From Betaproteobacteria bacterium (GTDB taxonomy: Bacteria; Pseudomonadota; Gammaproteobacteria; Burkholderiales; SG8-41), in NCBI GenBank assembly GCA_900299145.1, contig OMIN01000099.1, forward strand, positions 23,822-87,821: a stretch of DNA of 64,000 bases, given 5' to 3'. Below the pieces are notes generated by a model. It worked only from the letters and a program-made list of their open reading frames with translations. It did not search any database and was not told the DNA's origin. Of the stretch, positions 43,783 to 57,800 are shown piece after piece (the stretch's first letter is position 1; each line of letters opens with the position of its first letter). The translations under genes were made by a program, and so were the position numbers.

Positions 43783-44439
43783 ATGACACTAGACGAGCTA
43801 AAACGACTCGATCCAAAAAAGATCGGTTCATGGCCGGTACTGCCGAAGTTGGGCGTGCTGTTGTTGGTGCTTATCGCCATTATCGGATTGGCTTATTACC
43901 TGCTATGGGCTGACCAACTGGCGCAAATCGAATCCGAGCGAGGCAAGACCGAGCAGCTCAAGGCCACGTTTCTGGACAAGAAAAAAGTGTCCGTTAACCT
44001 GCCCGCTTATCGCAAGCAATTGGACGATATCGAAAAGCAATTCGGCGCGCTGTTGAAACAACTGCCGGGCAAGTCGGAAATGGACGCGTTGCTCACCGAT
44101 ATCAATCAGGCGGGATTGGGCCGTGGTTTGCAGTTCGAATTGTTTAAGCCAGCCGCCAGCGAAAGCGTTAAGGAATTTTATGCGGAACTGCCCATTACCA
44201 TCCGCGTAACCGGCAATTATCACGATATCGGCGCCTTTGCGGGGGACATAGGCAAGCTTTCCCGTATCGTCACCTTGAACGATATCAGTGTGGGTGCGGC
44301 CAAAGACGGGCTCGCGATGGACGCTACCGCCATGACTTACCGCTATCTGGATGAAGCCGAAGTCGCCGAGAAGAGGAGAGCCGCTGCCGCTGCCGCGCCG
44401 AAGAAAGCCGGGCCGCCTGCTGCGCCTGCGAAGAAATGA
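43783..44439 (+). CDS. pilO: Type IV pilus assembly protein PilO
   Basis: A 218-residue inner-membrane protein with a short cytoplasmic start, one membrane segment (LGVLLLVLIAIIGLAYYLLW, about residues 28-47), a coiled coil (QIESERGKTEQLKATFLDKK) and a ferredoxin-like periplasmic domain (FYAELPITIRVTGNYHDIGAFAGDIGKLSRIVTLNDI). It has an alanine/lysine-rich C-terminal tail. It lies 6 bp after pilN, and pilP overlaps its end. Confidence 0.92.
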   Translation: MTLDELKRLDPKKIGSWPVLPKLGVLLLVLIAIIGLAYYLLWADQLAQIESERGKTEQLKATFLDKKKVSVNLPAYRKQLDDIEKQFGALLKQLPGKSEMDALLTDINQAGLGRGLQFELFKPAASESVKEFYAELPITIRVTGNYHDIGAFAGDIGKLSRIVTLNDISVGAAKDGLAMDATAMTYRYLDEAEVAEKRRAAAAAAPKKAGPPAAPAKK

Positions 44440-44948
44440 TGCGTAAACACTTAATCCCTCTGATGGTCTGCGCGATGTTCGCCGGCTGCGGCGGCGAGCA
44501 GCATTCCGACTTGCGCGCTTTTGTGAAGGAAGCGGACAATCTGCCGCGCGGCCGCATCCCTCCCTTACCGGAGGTCAAGCCGTATCAACCCATCGAGTAT
44601 GCGGCCTTTGATCTAACTGATCCGTTCAAGCCGCGCAAGATTGAGCCGCCAAAAAACACTGCCGCCATTGGTGGTGTGCAACCCGACCCCAACCGCCGCC
44701 GCGAGCCGCTGGAAAGCTATCCGCTGGAAGCTTTGAAAATGGTCGGCGTGCTGAAGCAAAAAGAGTTTTTCGGATTAATCAAGACGCCGGACAATAACCT
44801 GTTCCAGGTAAAGCTCGGCAATTACCTGGGCCAGAATTTCGGGCGTATCGTCGCCGTGTCCGACAGCTCAATCAAGCTCAAGGAAATCGTACAGGACAGT
44901 AACGGCAACTGGGAAGAAAAAGAACAAACGTTGCTGTTACAGGAATGA
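44436..44948 (+). CDS. pilP: Type IV pilus assembly lipoprotein PilP
   Basis: A 170-residue lipoprotein: the signal peptide ends MFAGC, a lipobox with Cys18 as the lipid-anchored residue. A disordered proline-rich segment (RGRIPPLPEVKPYQPIEYAAFDLTDPF) follows, then a small beta domain (ESYPLEALKMVGVLKQKEFFGLIKTPDNNLFQVKLGNYLGQNFGRI) that touches PilQ. Its ATG overlaps the pilO stop. Confidence 0.92.
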   Translation: MMRKHLIPLMVCAMFAGCGGEQHSDLRAFVKEADNLPRGRIPPLPEVKPYQPIEYAAFDLTDPFKPRKIEPPKNTAAIGGVQPDPNRRREPLESYPLEALKMVGVLKQKEFFGLIKTPDNNLFQVKLGNYLGQNFGRIVAVSDSSIKLKEIVQDSNGNWEEKEQTLLLQE

Positions 44949-44961
44949 TCAGGAGAAAAAT

Positions 44962-47070
44962 ATGAAGACAACAATTCTTGTGCTGGCATCACGATTGCGG
45001 GTCGGCGTACTTACTGTGTTGCTGGCCGTCATTGCCAGCGCAGGCCATGCGCAAAACAGCATTGAAAGCGTCAACGTTTCGCCACAACCGGGCGGAAAAA
45101 TCGTCATTCGCGTCGGCTTGAAGGAAGCGCTGGCTTCCGCGCCGGCAGGATTTACGGTGAACAATCCGCCACGCCTGGCATTTGATTTTGCCAGCACCAG
45201 CAATGCCTTGGGCCGTAACGTGCAAAACGTTACTGATAGCGAGGTTCGTCGTATTAACATCGTACAGGCCGGAGACCGCACCCGGCTGGTCATGGAATTG
45301 GCGCGTGCACTGAATTACGAGACGCAACTTGACGGGAAAACCCTGTTGATCACTCTGCAAGGCAGTGGCGGCGCCGCTGCAGTGGCTGCGGCTAACCCCG
45401 CCCGCTTTGCCGAGGCAACCCCGACGACACAAAAACACAGTCTACGTAACGTCGATTTCCGGCGGGGCACGGCAGGCGAGGGGCGCGTGGTCATAGACTT
45501 GTCGAGCAGCCAGATCGGCATCGATATTCGCAAGCAAGGCCGCTCCATTATTGTCGACTTTCAGAACGCCGCGATGCCCGCCGATCTGGTGAAGCGTTAC
45601 GACGTGATGGATTTTGGCACGCCGGTGCAAAGCATTGAAGCTTCAGCGCAAGGCGGCAATTCCCGCGTCGTAATCACACCCACGGGCAATTGGGAGCATT
45701 CGGCTTACCAGGCAGACAACCGGTTCATTGTGGAGGTCAAACGCGTAGTCGAGGACCCGAACCGTCTGGTGCAGCGCGGGTTTGTCGGGGAAAAGCTTTC
45801 GCTGAATTTTCAGAATGTTGAAGTACGTTCGGTATTGCAAGTACTGGCGGATTTTACCGGTCTTAACATCATCACCAGTGATTCCGTCAGTGGTAACCTG
45901 ACGCTGCGCTTAAAGGATGTGCCATGGGATCAGGCACTCGATATCATTCTGCGTAGCAAGGGCTTGGATTTGCGAAAGGAAGGCAATGTGGTTTGGATCG
46001 CGCCGCGTGATGAACTCGCCACCCGCGAAAAGCTGGCGCTGGAGTCCCGCTCGCAAATTTCCGATCTGGAGCCGACGCAAACCGAGAGCTTCCAACTGAA
46101 TTATCAAAAAGCTACCGATGTACAAACATTACTGACCAATCCCCAGCAACGCATTTTGTCCAAGCGCGGCAGTGCGGCTGTAGATGTGCGCACCAACCAG
46201 TTGTTTGTTCAGGACACGGGATCCCGACTGGAAGACGTGCGCCGCCTGATTCGTTCGGTCGATATTCCAGTACGGCAGGTGATGATTGAATCGCGTATTG
46301 TGGAAGCCAGCGATACCTTTGGCAGAAATCTTGGCATGCGTCTCGGCTATGCCGAAGATCGTCGCACCATTGGTGGCAGACAGGGCGTGATTTTCGGTGC
46401 GGACCTGAGTAACACCGGACAGGCACAAGGCTTGGTTGCTGGCACGCCCGCACTGACAACCGCCGCTGGTTTGCAAGTGAATATGCCTGCCGCAGGTATT
46501 GGCGGTGTAAATGCTGGTACGTTCTCTGCCATGCTGTTCAATGCAAACAAGACCAATATTTTGTCGCTCGAGCTTACGGCTCTCCAAGCCGATGGCAAGG
46601 GCAAGATCATTTCCAGCCCGCGCGTAATAACCGCCAATCAGAACGAAGCCACGATTGAGCAAGGCACCGAGATCCCGTATCAACAAGCCTCGTCGAGTGG
46701 CGCGACCAGTGTGTCGTTCAAGAAAGCCACGCTGTCGCTGAAAGTAAAGCCGCAGATTACGCCTGACGACAACGTTATCATGAAGCTCAATATCAACAAG
46801 GATTCGCGTGGCGCCGACACGACGGCTGGTCCAGCCATCGACACCAAACAGGTCACCACGGAAGTGCTGGTTGAAAACGGCGGCACACTGGTAATCGGCG
46901 GCATTTACACGCAGGATGAGCGCTCGACCACCACCAAAATTCCGGTGCTGGGTGAATTGCCTTATGTTGGATTCCTGTTCAAGCAAAACACCAAGAGTGA
47001 CGACCGCCGCGAGTTGCTGGTGTTCATTACACCCAAGATTCTTAAGGACAGTCTGAATCTGCGTCAGTAA
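44962..47070 (+). CDS. pilQ: Type IV pilus secretin PilQ
   Basis: A 702-residue outer-membrane secretin. After a signal peptide (ending IASAGHAQ) come two AMIN domains (about residues 30-130 and 160-260) that bind peptidoglycan, the secretin N0 domain (SLNFQNVEVRSVLQVLADFTGLNIITSDSVSGNLTLRLKDVPWDQALDIIL), N1 (ESFQLNYQKATDVQTLL) and the secretin core (SRIVEASDTFGRNLGMRLG, EVLVENGGTLVIGGIYTQDE, GELPYVGFLFKQNTKSDDRRELLVFITPKIL). AGGAG lies before the ATG. A perfect-stem terminator follows. Confidence 0.94.
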   Translation: MKTTILVLASRLRVGVLTVLLAVIASAGHAQNSIESVNVSPQPGGKIVIRVGLKEALASAPAGFTVNNPPRLAFDFASTSNALGRNVQNVTDSEVRRINIVQAGDRTRLVMELARALNYETQLDGKTLLITLQGSGGAAAVAAANPARFAEATPTTQKHSLRNVDFRRGTAGEGRVVIDLSSSQIGIDIRKQGRSIIVDFQNAAMPADLVKRYDVMDFGTPVQSIEASAQGGNSRVVITPTGNWEHSAYQADNRFIVEVKRVVEDPNRLVQRGFVGEKLSLNFQNVEVRSVLQVLADFTGLNIITSDSVSGNLTLRLKDVPWDQALDIILRSKGLDLRKEGNVVWIAPRDELATREKLALESRSQISDLEPTQTESFQLNYQKATDVQTLLTNPQQRILSKRGSAAVDVRTNQLFVQDTGSRLEDVRRLIRSVDIPVRQVMIESRIVEASDTFGRNLGMRLGYAEDRRTIGGRQGVIFGADLSNTGQAQGLVAGTPALTTAAGLQVNMPAAGIGGVNAGTFSAMLFNANKTNILSLELTALQADGKGKIISSPRVITANQNEATIEQGTEIPYQQASSSGATSVSFKKATLSLKVKPQITPDDNVIMKLNINKDSRGADTTAGPAIDTKQVTTEVLVENGGTLVIGGIYTQDERSTTTKIPVLGELPYVGFLFKQNTKSDDRRELLVFITPKILKDSLNLRQ

Positions 47071-47090
47071 GACTTGCAGTGATAAGGCCG

Positions 47091-47118
47091 AAACGGCGTC
47101 TGCGGACGCCGTTTTTCG
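47091..47118 (+). terminator. Intrinsic terminator after pilQ
   Basis: AAACGGCGTC pairs perfectly with GACGCCGTTT around TGCG, followed by TTC. This ends the pilMNOPQ transcript 21 bp after the pilQ stop. Confidence 0.85.
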
Positions 47119-47180
47119 TTACCCTACGGATATCAAACGAACCCACCGTCCATCCGCTGCGATTCGGCTAGAATCCGGGC

Positions 47181-47753
47181 ATGGATACCCTCGAAAAGGA
47201 CGTGCTTCCCGGCGTGCCCGGCAACATCAGTCTCGTCGGACTCATGGGGTCGGGCAAGACCTCCATGGGCAAGGTATTGGCGCGCCTTCTTGGAAAATCG
47301 TTCGTCGATTCCGATCACGAAATCGAGCGTGTCACCGGCGTGCGTATTCCGGTGATTTTCGAAATCGAGGGCGAAGCCGGATTCCGCGCGAGGGAATGCA
47401 AAATGATCGAGGAACTCACCAGCCGCGAGAATATATTGTTGGCCACCGGCGGCGGCGCCGTGTTGGCCGACGCCAACCGCGCGCTGCTAAAAACGCGCAG
47501 CACCGTCATTTATTTGCATGCGCCAGTGAAGTCCCTGCTCAAGCGCACCATGCGAGACCGCAATCGCCCGCTGTTGCAAGTCGCCGACCCCGCCGCGAAA
47601 CTCCAGTCGCTTTACGAGCAGCGCGACCCGCTTTACCGCGAAGTCGCGCATCTGGTTATTGATACGGGCAACCAGAGCGTGCGCTCACTGGCGGGGCAAA
47701 TTGAAGCAAAATTAAAGACTTGCTTTGCCAGCGGCCTGCTGGTAACTAATTGA
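47181..47753 (+). CDS. aroK: Shikimate kinase
   Basis: A 190-residue P-loop kinase. [12 protein letters not shown] (residues 20-31) is the Walker A, DSDHEIER the Mg/shikimate Asp motif, [13 protein letters not shown] the shikimate-binding Arg and ATGGGAVL the Walker B-like glycine loop, with the LID Arg in MRDRNRPLL. It phosphorylates shikimate in aromatic amino acid synthesis. Its stop lies in a copy of the AT motif and aroB follows within 3 bp. Confidence 0.94.
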   Translation: MDTLEKDVLPGVPGNISLVGLMGSGKTSMGKVLARLLGKSFVDSDHEIERVTGVRIPVIFEIEGEAGFRARECKMIEELTSRENILLATGGGAVLADANRALLKTRSTVIYLHAPVKSLLKRTMRDRNRPLLQVADPAAKLQSLYEQRDPLYREVAHLVIDTGNQSVRSLAGQIEAKLKTCFASGLLVTN

Positions 47754-47759
47754 TTATGA
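47742..47759 (+). repeat. Dispersed IHF-like AT-rich motif, copy 15 (aroK-aroB junction)
   Basis: GTAACTAATTGATTATGA. It contains both the aroK stop and the aroB start. The complement carries AATCAATTAGTTA, an exact IHF-consensus match. Confidence 0.55.
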
Positions 47760-48847
47760 ACACTTTATCTGTAGACCTTGGCGAGCGCAGCTACCCCATC
47801 CACATCGGCTCCGGGCTGTGCACAAACGCTTCTTTGATTCCACCGGCTTTGCTAAAAGGCAAGGCGGTAATCGTCACCAACCAGACCATTGCTCCACTTT
47901 ATCTCGAGGCAGTTACCAACAGCCTGCGCAACGCCGGCGCGGAATGCATCCCCATCGTGCTACCCGATGGCGAGGCTTACAAGAGCCTGGAAACGCTTAA
48001 CAAGATTTTTGACGCGCTGCTCACCCACCGCTGTGAACGCAAAACACCGCTCATCGCGCTCGGCGGTGGCGTCATCGGCGATCTCACCGGCTTTGCCGCC
48101 GCCACGTACCAGCGTGGCGTGCCGTTCATTCAGATTCCGACGACGCTGCTGTCGCAAGTCGATTCCGCTGTTGGTGGTAAAACTGCGGTCAATCATCCGC
48201 TCGGCAAAAACATGATCGGCGCGTTTTACCAGCCGCAGGTGGTGATCGCCGACATGGACACGCTGCGCACGCTGCCGCCGCGCGAATTCGCGGCCGGGCT
48301 GGCCGAAGTCATCAAATATGGTTTGCTCGGTGATATTGAATTTTTGAACTGGCTGGAACTTAACATTGACCGTCTCACCGCATTGGAACCCGAGGCGCTG
48401 GCCTACGCAGTGGAACGCTCGTGCCAGGACAAGGCGGAAATCGTCGCCCGCGACGAGCGCGAAACCGGCGACCGTGCATTGCTGAATTTCGGCCATACGT
48501 TTGGCCACGCGATTGAAGCGGGCATGGGCTACGGCGCATGGCTGCATGGCGAAGCGGTTGGCGCGGGCATGGTGATGGCTGCGCGCTTTTCCGAAAAACT
48601 TGGGCTAATCAACAAAGCCGACGTGCAACGCGTGGTTGATTTATTGGTGCGCGCCAAAGTGCCCGTCGCAGCCCCGGAATTGGGCGTGGATCGTTATCTT
48701 GAATTGATGGGCCATGACAAAAAGGTCGAAGGCGGCAAGATCAAATTCATTCTGCTGAAAAAGCCCGGCGAATCCTTCATCTGCAACCAGTACGACGCGG
48801 CTGCACTCAACGCAGTGCTCGCCACGCCGCAGCAAACCCATGCTTGA
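47756..48847 (+). CDS. aroB: 3-dehydroquinate synthase
   Basis: A 363-residue Aro[86 protein letters not shown] and [24 protein letters not shown] are the NAD-, substrate- and Zn-binding motifs. It makes 3-dehydroquinate, which leads to shikimate, the AroK substrate. The ATG at 47756 is preferred over the TTG at 47750. dgt overlaps its end by 8 bp. Confidence 0.94.
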   Translation: MNTLSVDLGERSYPIHIGSGLCTNASLIPPALLKGKAVIVTNQTIAPLYLEAVTNSLRNAGAECIPIVLPDGEAYKSLETLNKIFDALLTHRCERKTPLIALGGGVIGDLTGFAAATYQRGVPFIQIPTTLLSQVDSAVGGKTAVNHPLGKNMIGAFYQPQVVIADMDTLRTLPPREFAAGLAEVIKYGLLGDIEFLNWLELNIDRLTALEPEALAYAVERSCQDKAEIVARDERETGDRALLNFGHTFGHAIEAGMGYGAWLHGEAVGAGMVMAARFSEKLGLINKADVQRVVDLLVRAKVPVAAPELGVDRYLELMGHDKKVEGGKIKFILLKKPGESFICNQYDAAALNAVLATPQQTHA

Positions 48848-49961
48848 AGTTGCGCCCTATGCCGCGCAGGCCAGCGCCACGCGAGGCCGTTTACACCGCG
48901 AACCCGCCGCGCAAGGCCGCAGCGAATTTCAGCGTGACCGTGACCGCATCATCCACTCCACCGCCTTTCGCCGGCTGGAATATAAAACGCAGGTGTTCGT
49001 TAATCACGAGGGCGATCTGTTTCGCACGCGCCTTACGCACAGCCTCGAAGTCGCGCAGATTTCGCGCTCTATCGCGCGCCAGTTGAATCTCGATGAAGAC
49101 CTGACTGAAGCGATTACCCTGGCGCATGATCTCGGCCACACGCCCTTTGGCCACGCCGGGCAGGATGCGCTCAACGCCTGCATGAAGCCGTACGGTGGCT
49201 TCGAGCACAATCTGCAAAGCCTGCGCGTGGTGGATTTCCTCGAACAACGCTACGGCGGTTTTGACGGACTTAACCTCACATTCGAAACGCGCGAAGGCAT
49301 TCTCAAACATTGCTCGCGCAAAAACGCGCTGCAACTGGGCGAAGTGGCCGAGCGCTTTATCAAGCGGCGCCGTCCGTCGTTAGAGGCGCAACTCGTCAAT
49401 CTGTCCGATGAGCTGGCCTACAACAACCACGACGTCGACGATGGCCTGCGTTCCGGATTGATTACGCTGGAGCAGCTTTCCACCGTGCCGATTTTCCGCC
49501 GCCACCGCGAACTGGCTGAAAAGGCATTCCCGAAAATCAGTGGCCGCCGCCTTGTGCACGAAACCGTGCGCCGCATGATAAGCACGCTGGTGTCCGACCT
49601 CACGCGGCAAAGCGCCGCCAACATCCAAAAATACGCGCCCACGTCGGCAGATGATGTGCGCAAAGCCCCAGCGCTGATCGCCTTTAGCCCGGCCATTGAA
49701 AAGCAACAGCTTGAATTAAAACAGTTTTTACGTGTCAATCTGTATCAGCATTACCGCGTCGCGCGCATGAGCAGCAAGGCGCGGCGCATCGTCACCGACC
49801 TCTTCAACGCCCTCATCGCCGAACCCAAGCTGCTGCCGCCGGATTTCCAAACCCGCGCCCGCAGCGACAAACCGCGCGCCATCGCCGACTACATCGCCGG
49901 CATGACCGACCGCTACGCCATGCTAGAACACCGGCGGCTGTTTGCGGTGGAGCCGATTTAG
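48840..49961 (+). CDS. dgt: dGTP triphosphohydrolase family protein
   Basis: A 373-residue HD-domain protein. [47 protein letters not shown] and [18 protein letters not shown] carry the metal-binding His-Asp residues, and [17 protein letters not shown] the later His/Asp. It hydrolyses dNTPs (dGTP in the founder) to nucleoside and triphosphate. The start overlaps the aroB end, so it is translationally coupled. The aroB-dgt order is standard in this group. A repeat copy lies inside at 49.7 kb. Confidence 0.9.
   Translation: MLEVAPYAAQASATRGRLHREPAAQGRSEFQRDRDRIIHSTAFRRLEYKTQVFVNHEGDLFRTRLTHSLEVAQISRSIARQLNLDEDLTEAITLAHDLGHTPFGHAGQDALNACMKPYGGFEHNLQSLRVVDFLEQRYGGFDGLNLTFETREGILKHCSRKNALQLGEVAERFIKRRRPSLEAQLVNLSDELAYNNHDVDDGLRSGLITLEQLSTVPIFRRHRELAEKAFPKISGRRLVHETVRRMISTLVSDLTRQSAANIQKYAPTSADDVRKAPALIAFSPAIEKQQLELKQFLRVNLYQHYRVARMSSKARRIVTDLFNALIAEPKLLPPDFQTRARSDKPRAIADYIAGMTDRYAMLEHRRLFAVEPI
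49714..49731 (-). repeat. Dispersed AT-rich motif, copy 16 (inside dgt)
   Basis: GTAAAAACTGTTTTAATT on the minus strand, encoding LELKQFL on the dgt strand. The first half is diverged. Confidence 0.35.
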
Positions 49962-50065
49962 GCTCCAATTTGCATAACTCCCGTTATCGGGCTGCCAAAA
50001 TTCCCTATTGAACCAAGGGCTTGGTACCGGTAGACTCGAAGGGTTTCACCCCATTTTTTGCGGTT

Positions 50066-50088
50066 CCGCCACGGCTATTTTGTGGCGG
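50066..50088 (+). promoter_or_regulatory. Hairpin in the gltB leader
   Basis: CCGCCAC pairs with GTGGCGG around a 9-base loop, 54 bp before the gltB ATG. It could be a leader structure or a terminator remnant after dgt. In the rest of the 49962-50100 gap I see nothing. Confidence 0.3.
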
Positions 50089-50103
50089 CGCAACATTATT
50101 CAC

Positions 50104-50121
50104 TTAAGTATTTGTTTTTAT
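50104..50121 (+). repeat. Dispersed IHF-like AT-rich motif, copy 17 (gltB leader)
   Basis: TTAAGTATTTGTTTTTAT plus TGAATTATTTG, one of the closest consensus copies. It ends 10 bp before the gltB ATG, where a ribosome site is expected. Confidence 0.75.
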
Positions 50122-50141
50122 TGAATTATTTGGTGATTCCC

Positions 50142-54826
<4,685 letters not shown>

Positions 54827-54830
<4 letters not shown>

Positions 54831-54844
54831 AAACAAATACTTAC
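54827..54844 (-). repeat. Dispersed IHF-like AT-rich motif, copy 19 (gltB stop)
   Basis: GTAAGTATTTGTTTTTAT on the minus strand, identical over 18 bp to copy 2. It overlaps the gltB TAA and ends 11 bp before gltD. Confidence 0.75.
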
Positions 54845-54855
54845 GTTGACCAATC

Positions 54856-56274
54856 ATGGGCAAAGTCACAGGGTTTCTTGAATACGAACGGCTCTCCGAA
54901 GCAGCCGAAGACAAAGGCACGCGCATCAAGCACTACCGCGAGTTTGTCGGTCATTTGAGCGACGAGCAGGCCGCTCAGCAGGGCGCTCGCTGCATGGATT
55001 GCGGCACGCCGTTTTGCATGAACGGCTGCCCGATCAACAACATCATTCCCGACTGGAACGATCTCGTTTACAAGCAGGATTGGCGCACCGCGCTTGACAC
55101 ACTGCACTCGACCAATAATTTTCCGGAATTCACCGGCCGTGTTTGCCCGGCGCCGTGCGAGGAAGCGTGCACGCTGCGCATCAACGCCGATGCGGTGGGC
55201 ATCAAGTCGATCGAGCACGCGATTATCGACAAGGGCTGGGAAAATGGCTGGGTGCTGCCGCAACCGCCAAAAGTCAAAACCGGTAAACGCGTGGCGGTGA
55301 TCGGCTCCGGCCCGGCGGGCATGGCGTGCTCACAGCAACTTGCACGCGCGGGTCACGACGTGGTGCTGTTTGAAAAGAACGACCGCATCGGCGGCCTGCT
55401 GCGTTACGGCATTCCCGATTTCAAGATGGAAAAGCACTTCATCGACCGCCGCATCGAGCAGATGAAAGCCGAGGGCGTGGAGTTCCGTACGAATCAAAAT
55501 GTTGGCGTGTTCGTGCCCGCGAAAAAGCTGCTGGAAGAATTCGACGCCGTGGTGCTGAGTGGAGGCGCGGAATCGCCGCGTGATCTGCCGGTGCCGGGGC
55601 GCGAGCTTTCGGGCGTGCATTTCGCGATGGAGTTTTTGCCGCAGCAAAACAAGGTGGTCGCCGGCGACAAAATCACCAATCAGATCATGGCCACCGGCAA
55701 ACACGTGGTGGTCATCGGCGGCGGTGACACCGGCTCGGATTGCGTCGGCACCTCCAACCGGCACGGCGCGAAATCGATAACGCAGTTTGAATTGCTCGGC
55801 AAGCCGGATGATCCGCTGCGTAACCCGGTATGGCCATATTGGCCAACGCGGTTACGCACCTCGTCTTCACACGAAGAAGGCGCGGCCCGCGACTGGTCGG
55901 TCGCCACCAAGTCGTTCGTCGGCGAGAACGGAAAGGTCAAGGCGTTGAAAGCCGTGCGCCTGAAATGGGAAGGCGGCAAGATGGCCGAGGTGCCCGGCTC
56001 GGAGTTTGAAATGCCCGCTGATCTGGTGCTGCTGGCGATGGGCTTTCTCGGCCCAACGCAGAAAGGCCTGCTCGAACAACTCGGCGTGGAAAAAGACGCG
56101 CGCAGCAACGTGAAAGCGGATGTGGAAAGCTACAAGACGTCCGTGGCCAAGGTGTTTGCGGCAGGCGACATGCGCCGTGGCCAATCGCTGGTGGTGTGGG
56201 CGATTCGGGAGGGGCGGCAGTGTGCGCGGGCGGTTGACGAGTTCCTTATGGGGTCGACCGACCTGCCGCGGTAG
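54856..56274 (+). CDS. gltD: Glutamate synthase small subunit
   Basis: A 472-residue FAD/NADPH protein. Two 4Fe-4S clusters are visible in the N-terminal part ([17 protein letters not shown] and CPAPCEEAC), then the FAD Rossmann [26 protein letters not shown] and the NADPH motif [22 protein letters not shown]. It feeds electrons to GltB. It lies 25 bp after gltB. A terminator-like hairpin follows inside a REP-like pair. Confidence 0.94.
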   Translation: MGKVTGFLEYERLSEAAEDKGTRIKHYREFVGHLSDEQAAQQGARCMDCGTPFCMNGCPINNIIPDWNDLVYKQDWRTALDTLHSTNNFPEFTGRVCPAPCEEACTLRINADAVGIKSIEHAIIDKGWENGWVLPQPPKVKTGKRVAVIGSGPAGMACSQQLARAGHDVVLFEKNDRIGGLLRYGIPDFKMEKHFIDRRIEQMKAEGVEFRTNQNVGVFVPAKKLLEEFDAVVLSGGAESPRDLPVPGRELSGVHFAMEFLPQQNKVVAGDKITNQIMATGKHVVVIGGGDTGSDCVGTSNRHGAKSITQFELLGKPDDPLRNPVWPYWPTRLRTSSSHEEGAARDWSVATKSFVGENGKVKALKAVRLKWEGGKMAEVPGSEFEMPADLVLLAMGFLGPTQKGLLEQLGVEKDARSNVKADVESYKTSVAKVFAAGDMRRGQSLVVWAIREGRQCARAVDEFLMGSTDLPR

Positions 56275-56290
56275 CTGCACTAGCAGAAGT

Positions 56291-56412
56291 TGTCATTCCA
56301 GCGAACGCTGGAATCCAGGTTGTAACTCGCGCCGGGCAAATCGCCCGGCGCTGATTTTTGGGTGCTTCACACAATGACACGAGCTGGGTTCCAGCTTTCG
56401 CTGGAACGACAG
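56291..56412. repeat. REP/REPIN-like inverted pair enclosing a terminator
   Basis: Left arm TGTCATTCCAGCGAACGCTG and right arm CTTTCGCTGGAACGACAGG are inverted copies of a small palindromic unit of the same design as the element at 12360. Between them lies the gltD terminator hairpin. Confidence 0.75.
56330..56360 (+). terminator. Intrinsic terminator after gltD
   Basis: GCGCCGGGC pairs with GCCCGGCGC over AAATC, followed by TGATTTTTG. It sits inside the REP-like pair 55 bp after the gltD stop. Confidence 0.75.
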
Positions 56413-56422
56413 GTTTGGAAAC

Positions 56423-57502
56423 ATGACGATCTTAAAAAACGATACGTTCATTAAAGCCCTCCTGCGCCAGCCCACGCCCTACACGCCGGTGTGGATTATG
56501 CGTCAGGCGGGCCGCTATCTACCGGAGTACAACGCCACACGCAAACGCGCCGGCAGTTTTTTGGGCCTCGCCAAGAATCCCGGCTTCGCCACAGAAGTCA
56601 CGCTGCAGCCGTTGGAACGCTTTCCGCTCGACGCGGCGATTCTGTTTTCCGATATTCTTACCGTGCCCGACGCGATGGGCTTGGGCCTGTATTTCGCGGA
56701 AGGGGAGGGACCGAAGTTTGAACGCCCGCTGCGCGAGGAAGCTGCGGTCAACAAGCTCGCCGTACCCGACATCGGCTCCACGTTGCGTTATGTCACCGAT
56801 GCGGTGTCGCAAATCCGCCGCGCGCTGGGTGGCCGCGTGCCATTGATCGGCTTTTCTGGCAGTCCGTACACGTTGGCGTGTTACATGATCGAAGGCGGCG
56901 GCAGCGCGGATTTCCGTACCATCAAGACCATGCTGTATGAGCGGCCCGACCTGCTGCATCGTATCCTCGACATCAACGCGCAGTCAGTGATCGCTTACCT
57001 TAACGCGCGAATCGAGGCTGGGGCACAGGCGGTGATGATTTTCGACACCTGGGGCGGTTCGTTGCCAGCGGCGGCATATAGGGAATTCTCGCTGGCTTAC
57101 ATCCAGCGCATTGTCGCCGGCCTCATCAAAACATGCGACGGCGCTCGCGTGCCGAACATCGTCTTCACCAAGGGTGGCGGGCTGTGGCTGGAAGACATCG
57201 CTGCCACCGGCTGTGACGCCGTGGGCCTTGATTGGACCTGCGACATCGGCGCGGCGCGTGCACGCGTCGGCGGCAAGGTCGCGCTGCAGGGCAATCTTGA
57301 TCCGATGACGCTGTTCGCTCAGCCGGAGGCGATACGCGCACAGGTGGCGGCGGTGCTCGCGTCATACGGCCATGGGCCGGGGCACGTGTTCAATCTGGGC
57401 CATGGCGTATCGCAATTCACGAACCCGGATCACGTTGGCGCGCTGGTCGAAGCGGTACACGAGTTTAGCCGCCCCTATCACAGCGGGCAGGCTGCGCACT
57501 AA
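56423..57502 (+). CDS. hemE: Uroporphyrinogen decarboxylase
   Basis: A 359-residue Hem[20 protein letters not shown] (residues 20-38) carries the substrate-binding Arg pair, [17 protein letters not shown] the catalytic Asp, and [17 protein letters not shown] and FDTWGGSLP the later barrel motifs. It decarboxylates uroporphyrinogen III to coproporphyrinogen III for heme. It starts 11 bp after the REP element. Confidence 0.95.
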   Translation: MTILKNDTFIKALLRQPTPYTPVWIMRQAGRYLPEYNATRKRAGSFLGLAKNPGFATEVTLQPLERFPLDAAILFSDILTVPDAMGLGLYFAEGEGPKFERPLREEAAVNKLAVPDIGSTLRYVTDAVSQIRRALGGRVPLIGFSGSPYTLACYMIEGGGSADFRTIKTMLYERPDLLHRILDINAQSVIAYLNARIEAGAQAVMIFDTWGGSLPAAAYREFSLAYIQRIVAGLIKTCDGARVPNIVFTKGGGLWLEDIAATGCDAVGLDWTCDIGAARARVGGKVALQGNLDPMTLFAQPEAIRAQVAAVLASYGHGPGHVFNLGHGVSQFTNPDHVGALVEAVHEFSRPYHSGQAAH

Positions 57503-57573
57503 AAAACTATACACAGCAAGCACTTAGCGCGGGTACACCGGCCGTCAGAAAGCTAATCTGACGACGGGATGTT

Positions 57574-57591
57574 GTAAGTATCTGTTTTTAA
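57574..57591 (+). repeat. Dispersed IHF-like AT-rich motif, copy 20
   Basis: GTAAGTATCTGTTTTTAA plus ACATATTTTTAAG. It lies in the 298-bp gap between hemE and priA. Confidence 0.7.
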
Positions 57592-57683
57592 ACATATTTT
57601 TAAGCAGCATGCGCCAGAAAGGTTAAGTCCTTGAATTCAAAGGACACTTACCTGCGGCAAATAGCAACCGCTAACCAACAGAT

Positions 57684-57692
57684 TTATCCACA
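57684..57692 (+). promoter_or_regulatory. Perfect DnaA box (TTATCCACA) upstream of priA
   Basis: The 9-mer matches the high-affinity DnaA consensus exactly. Only one box is visible in the 57503-57800 gap, so this is not an origin but could let DnaA influence priA. The same gap holds repeat copy 20 and little else. Confidence 0.55.
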
Positions 57693-57800
57693 GCCTTTCT
57701 CCGCCGCAAAAAGCCCTTGCGGGACAATGGTTTGCCGCCTATTCTCGAACTGGCTTTTAACTTTCCGCGCTAACTGCAGGCCGGCTCATTCGGCAACGCT

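Noticed and set aside
57503..57800. Possible replication origin (DnaA box, AT-rich repeat).
   Set aside because: Only one DnaA box, no dnaA/dnaN/gidA context and no cluster of boxes.
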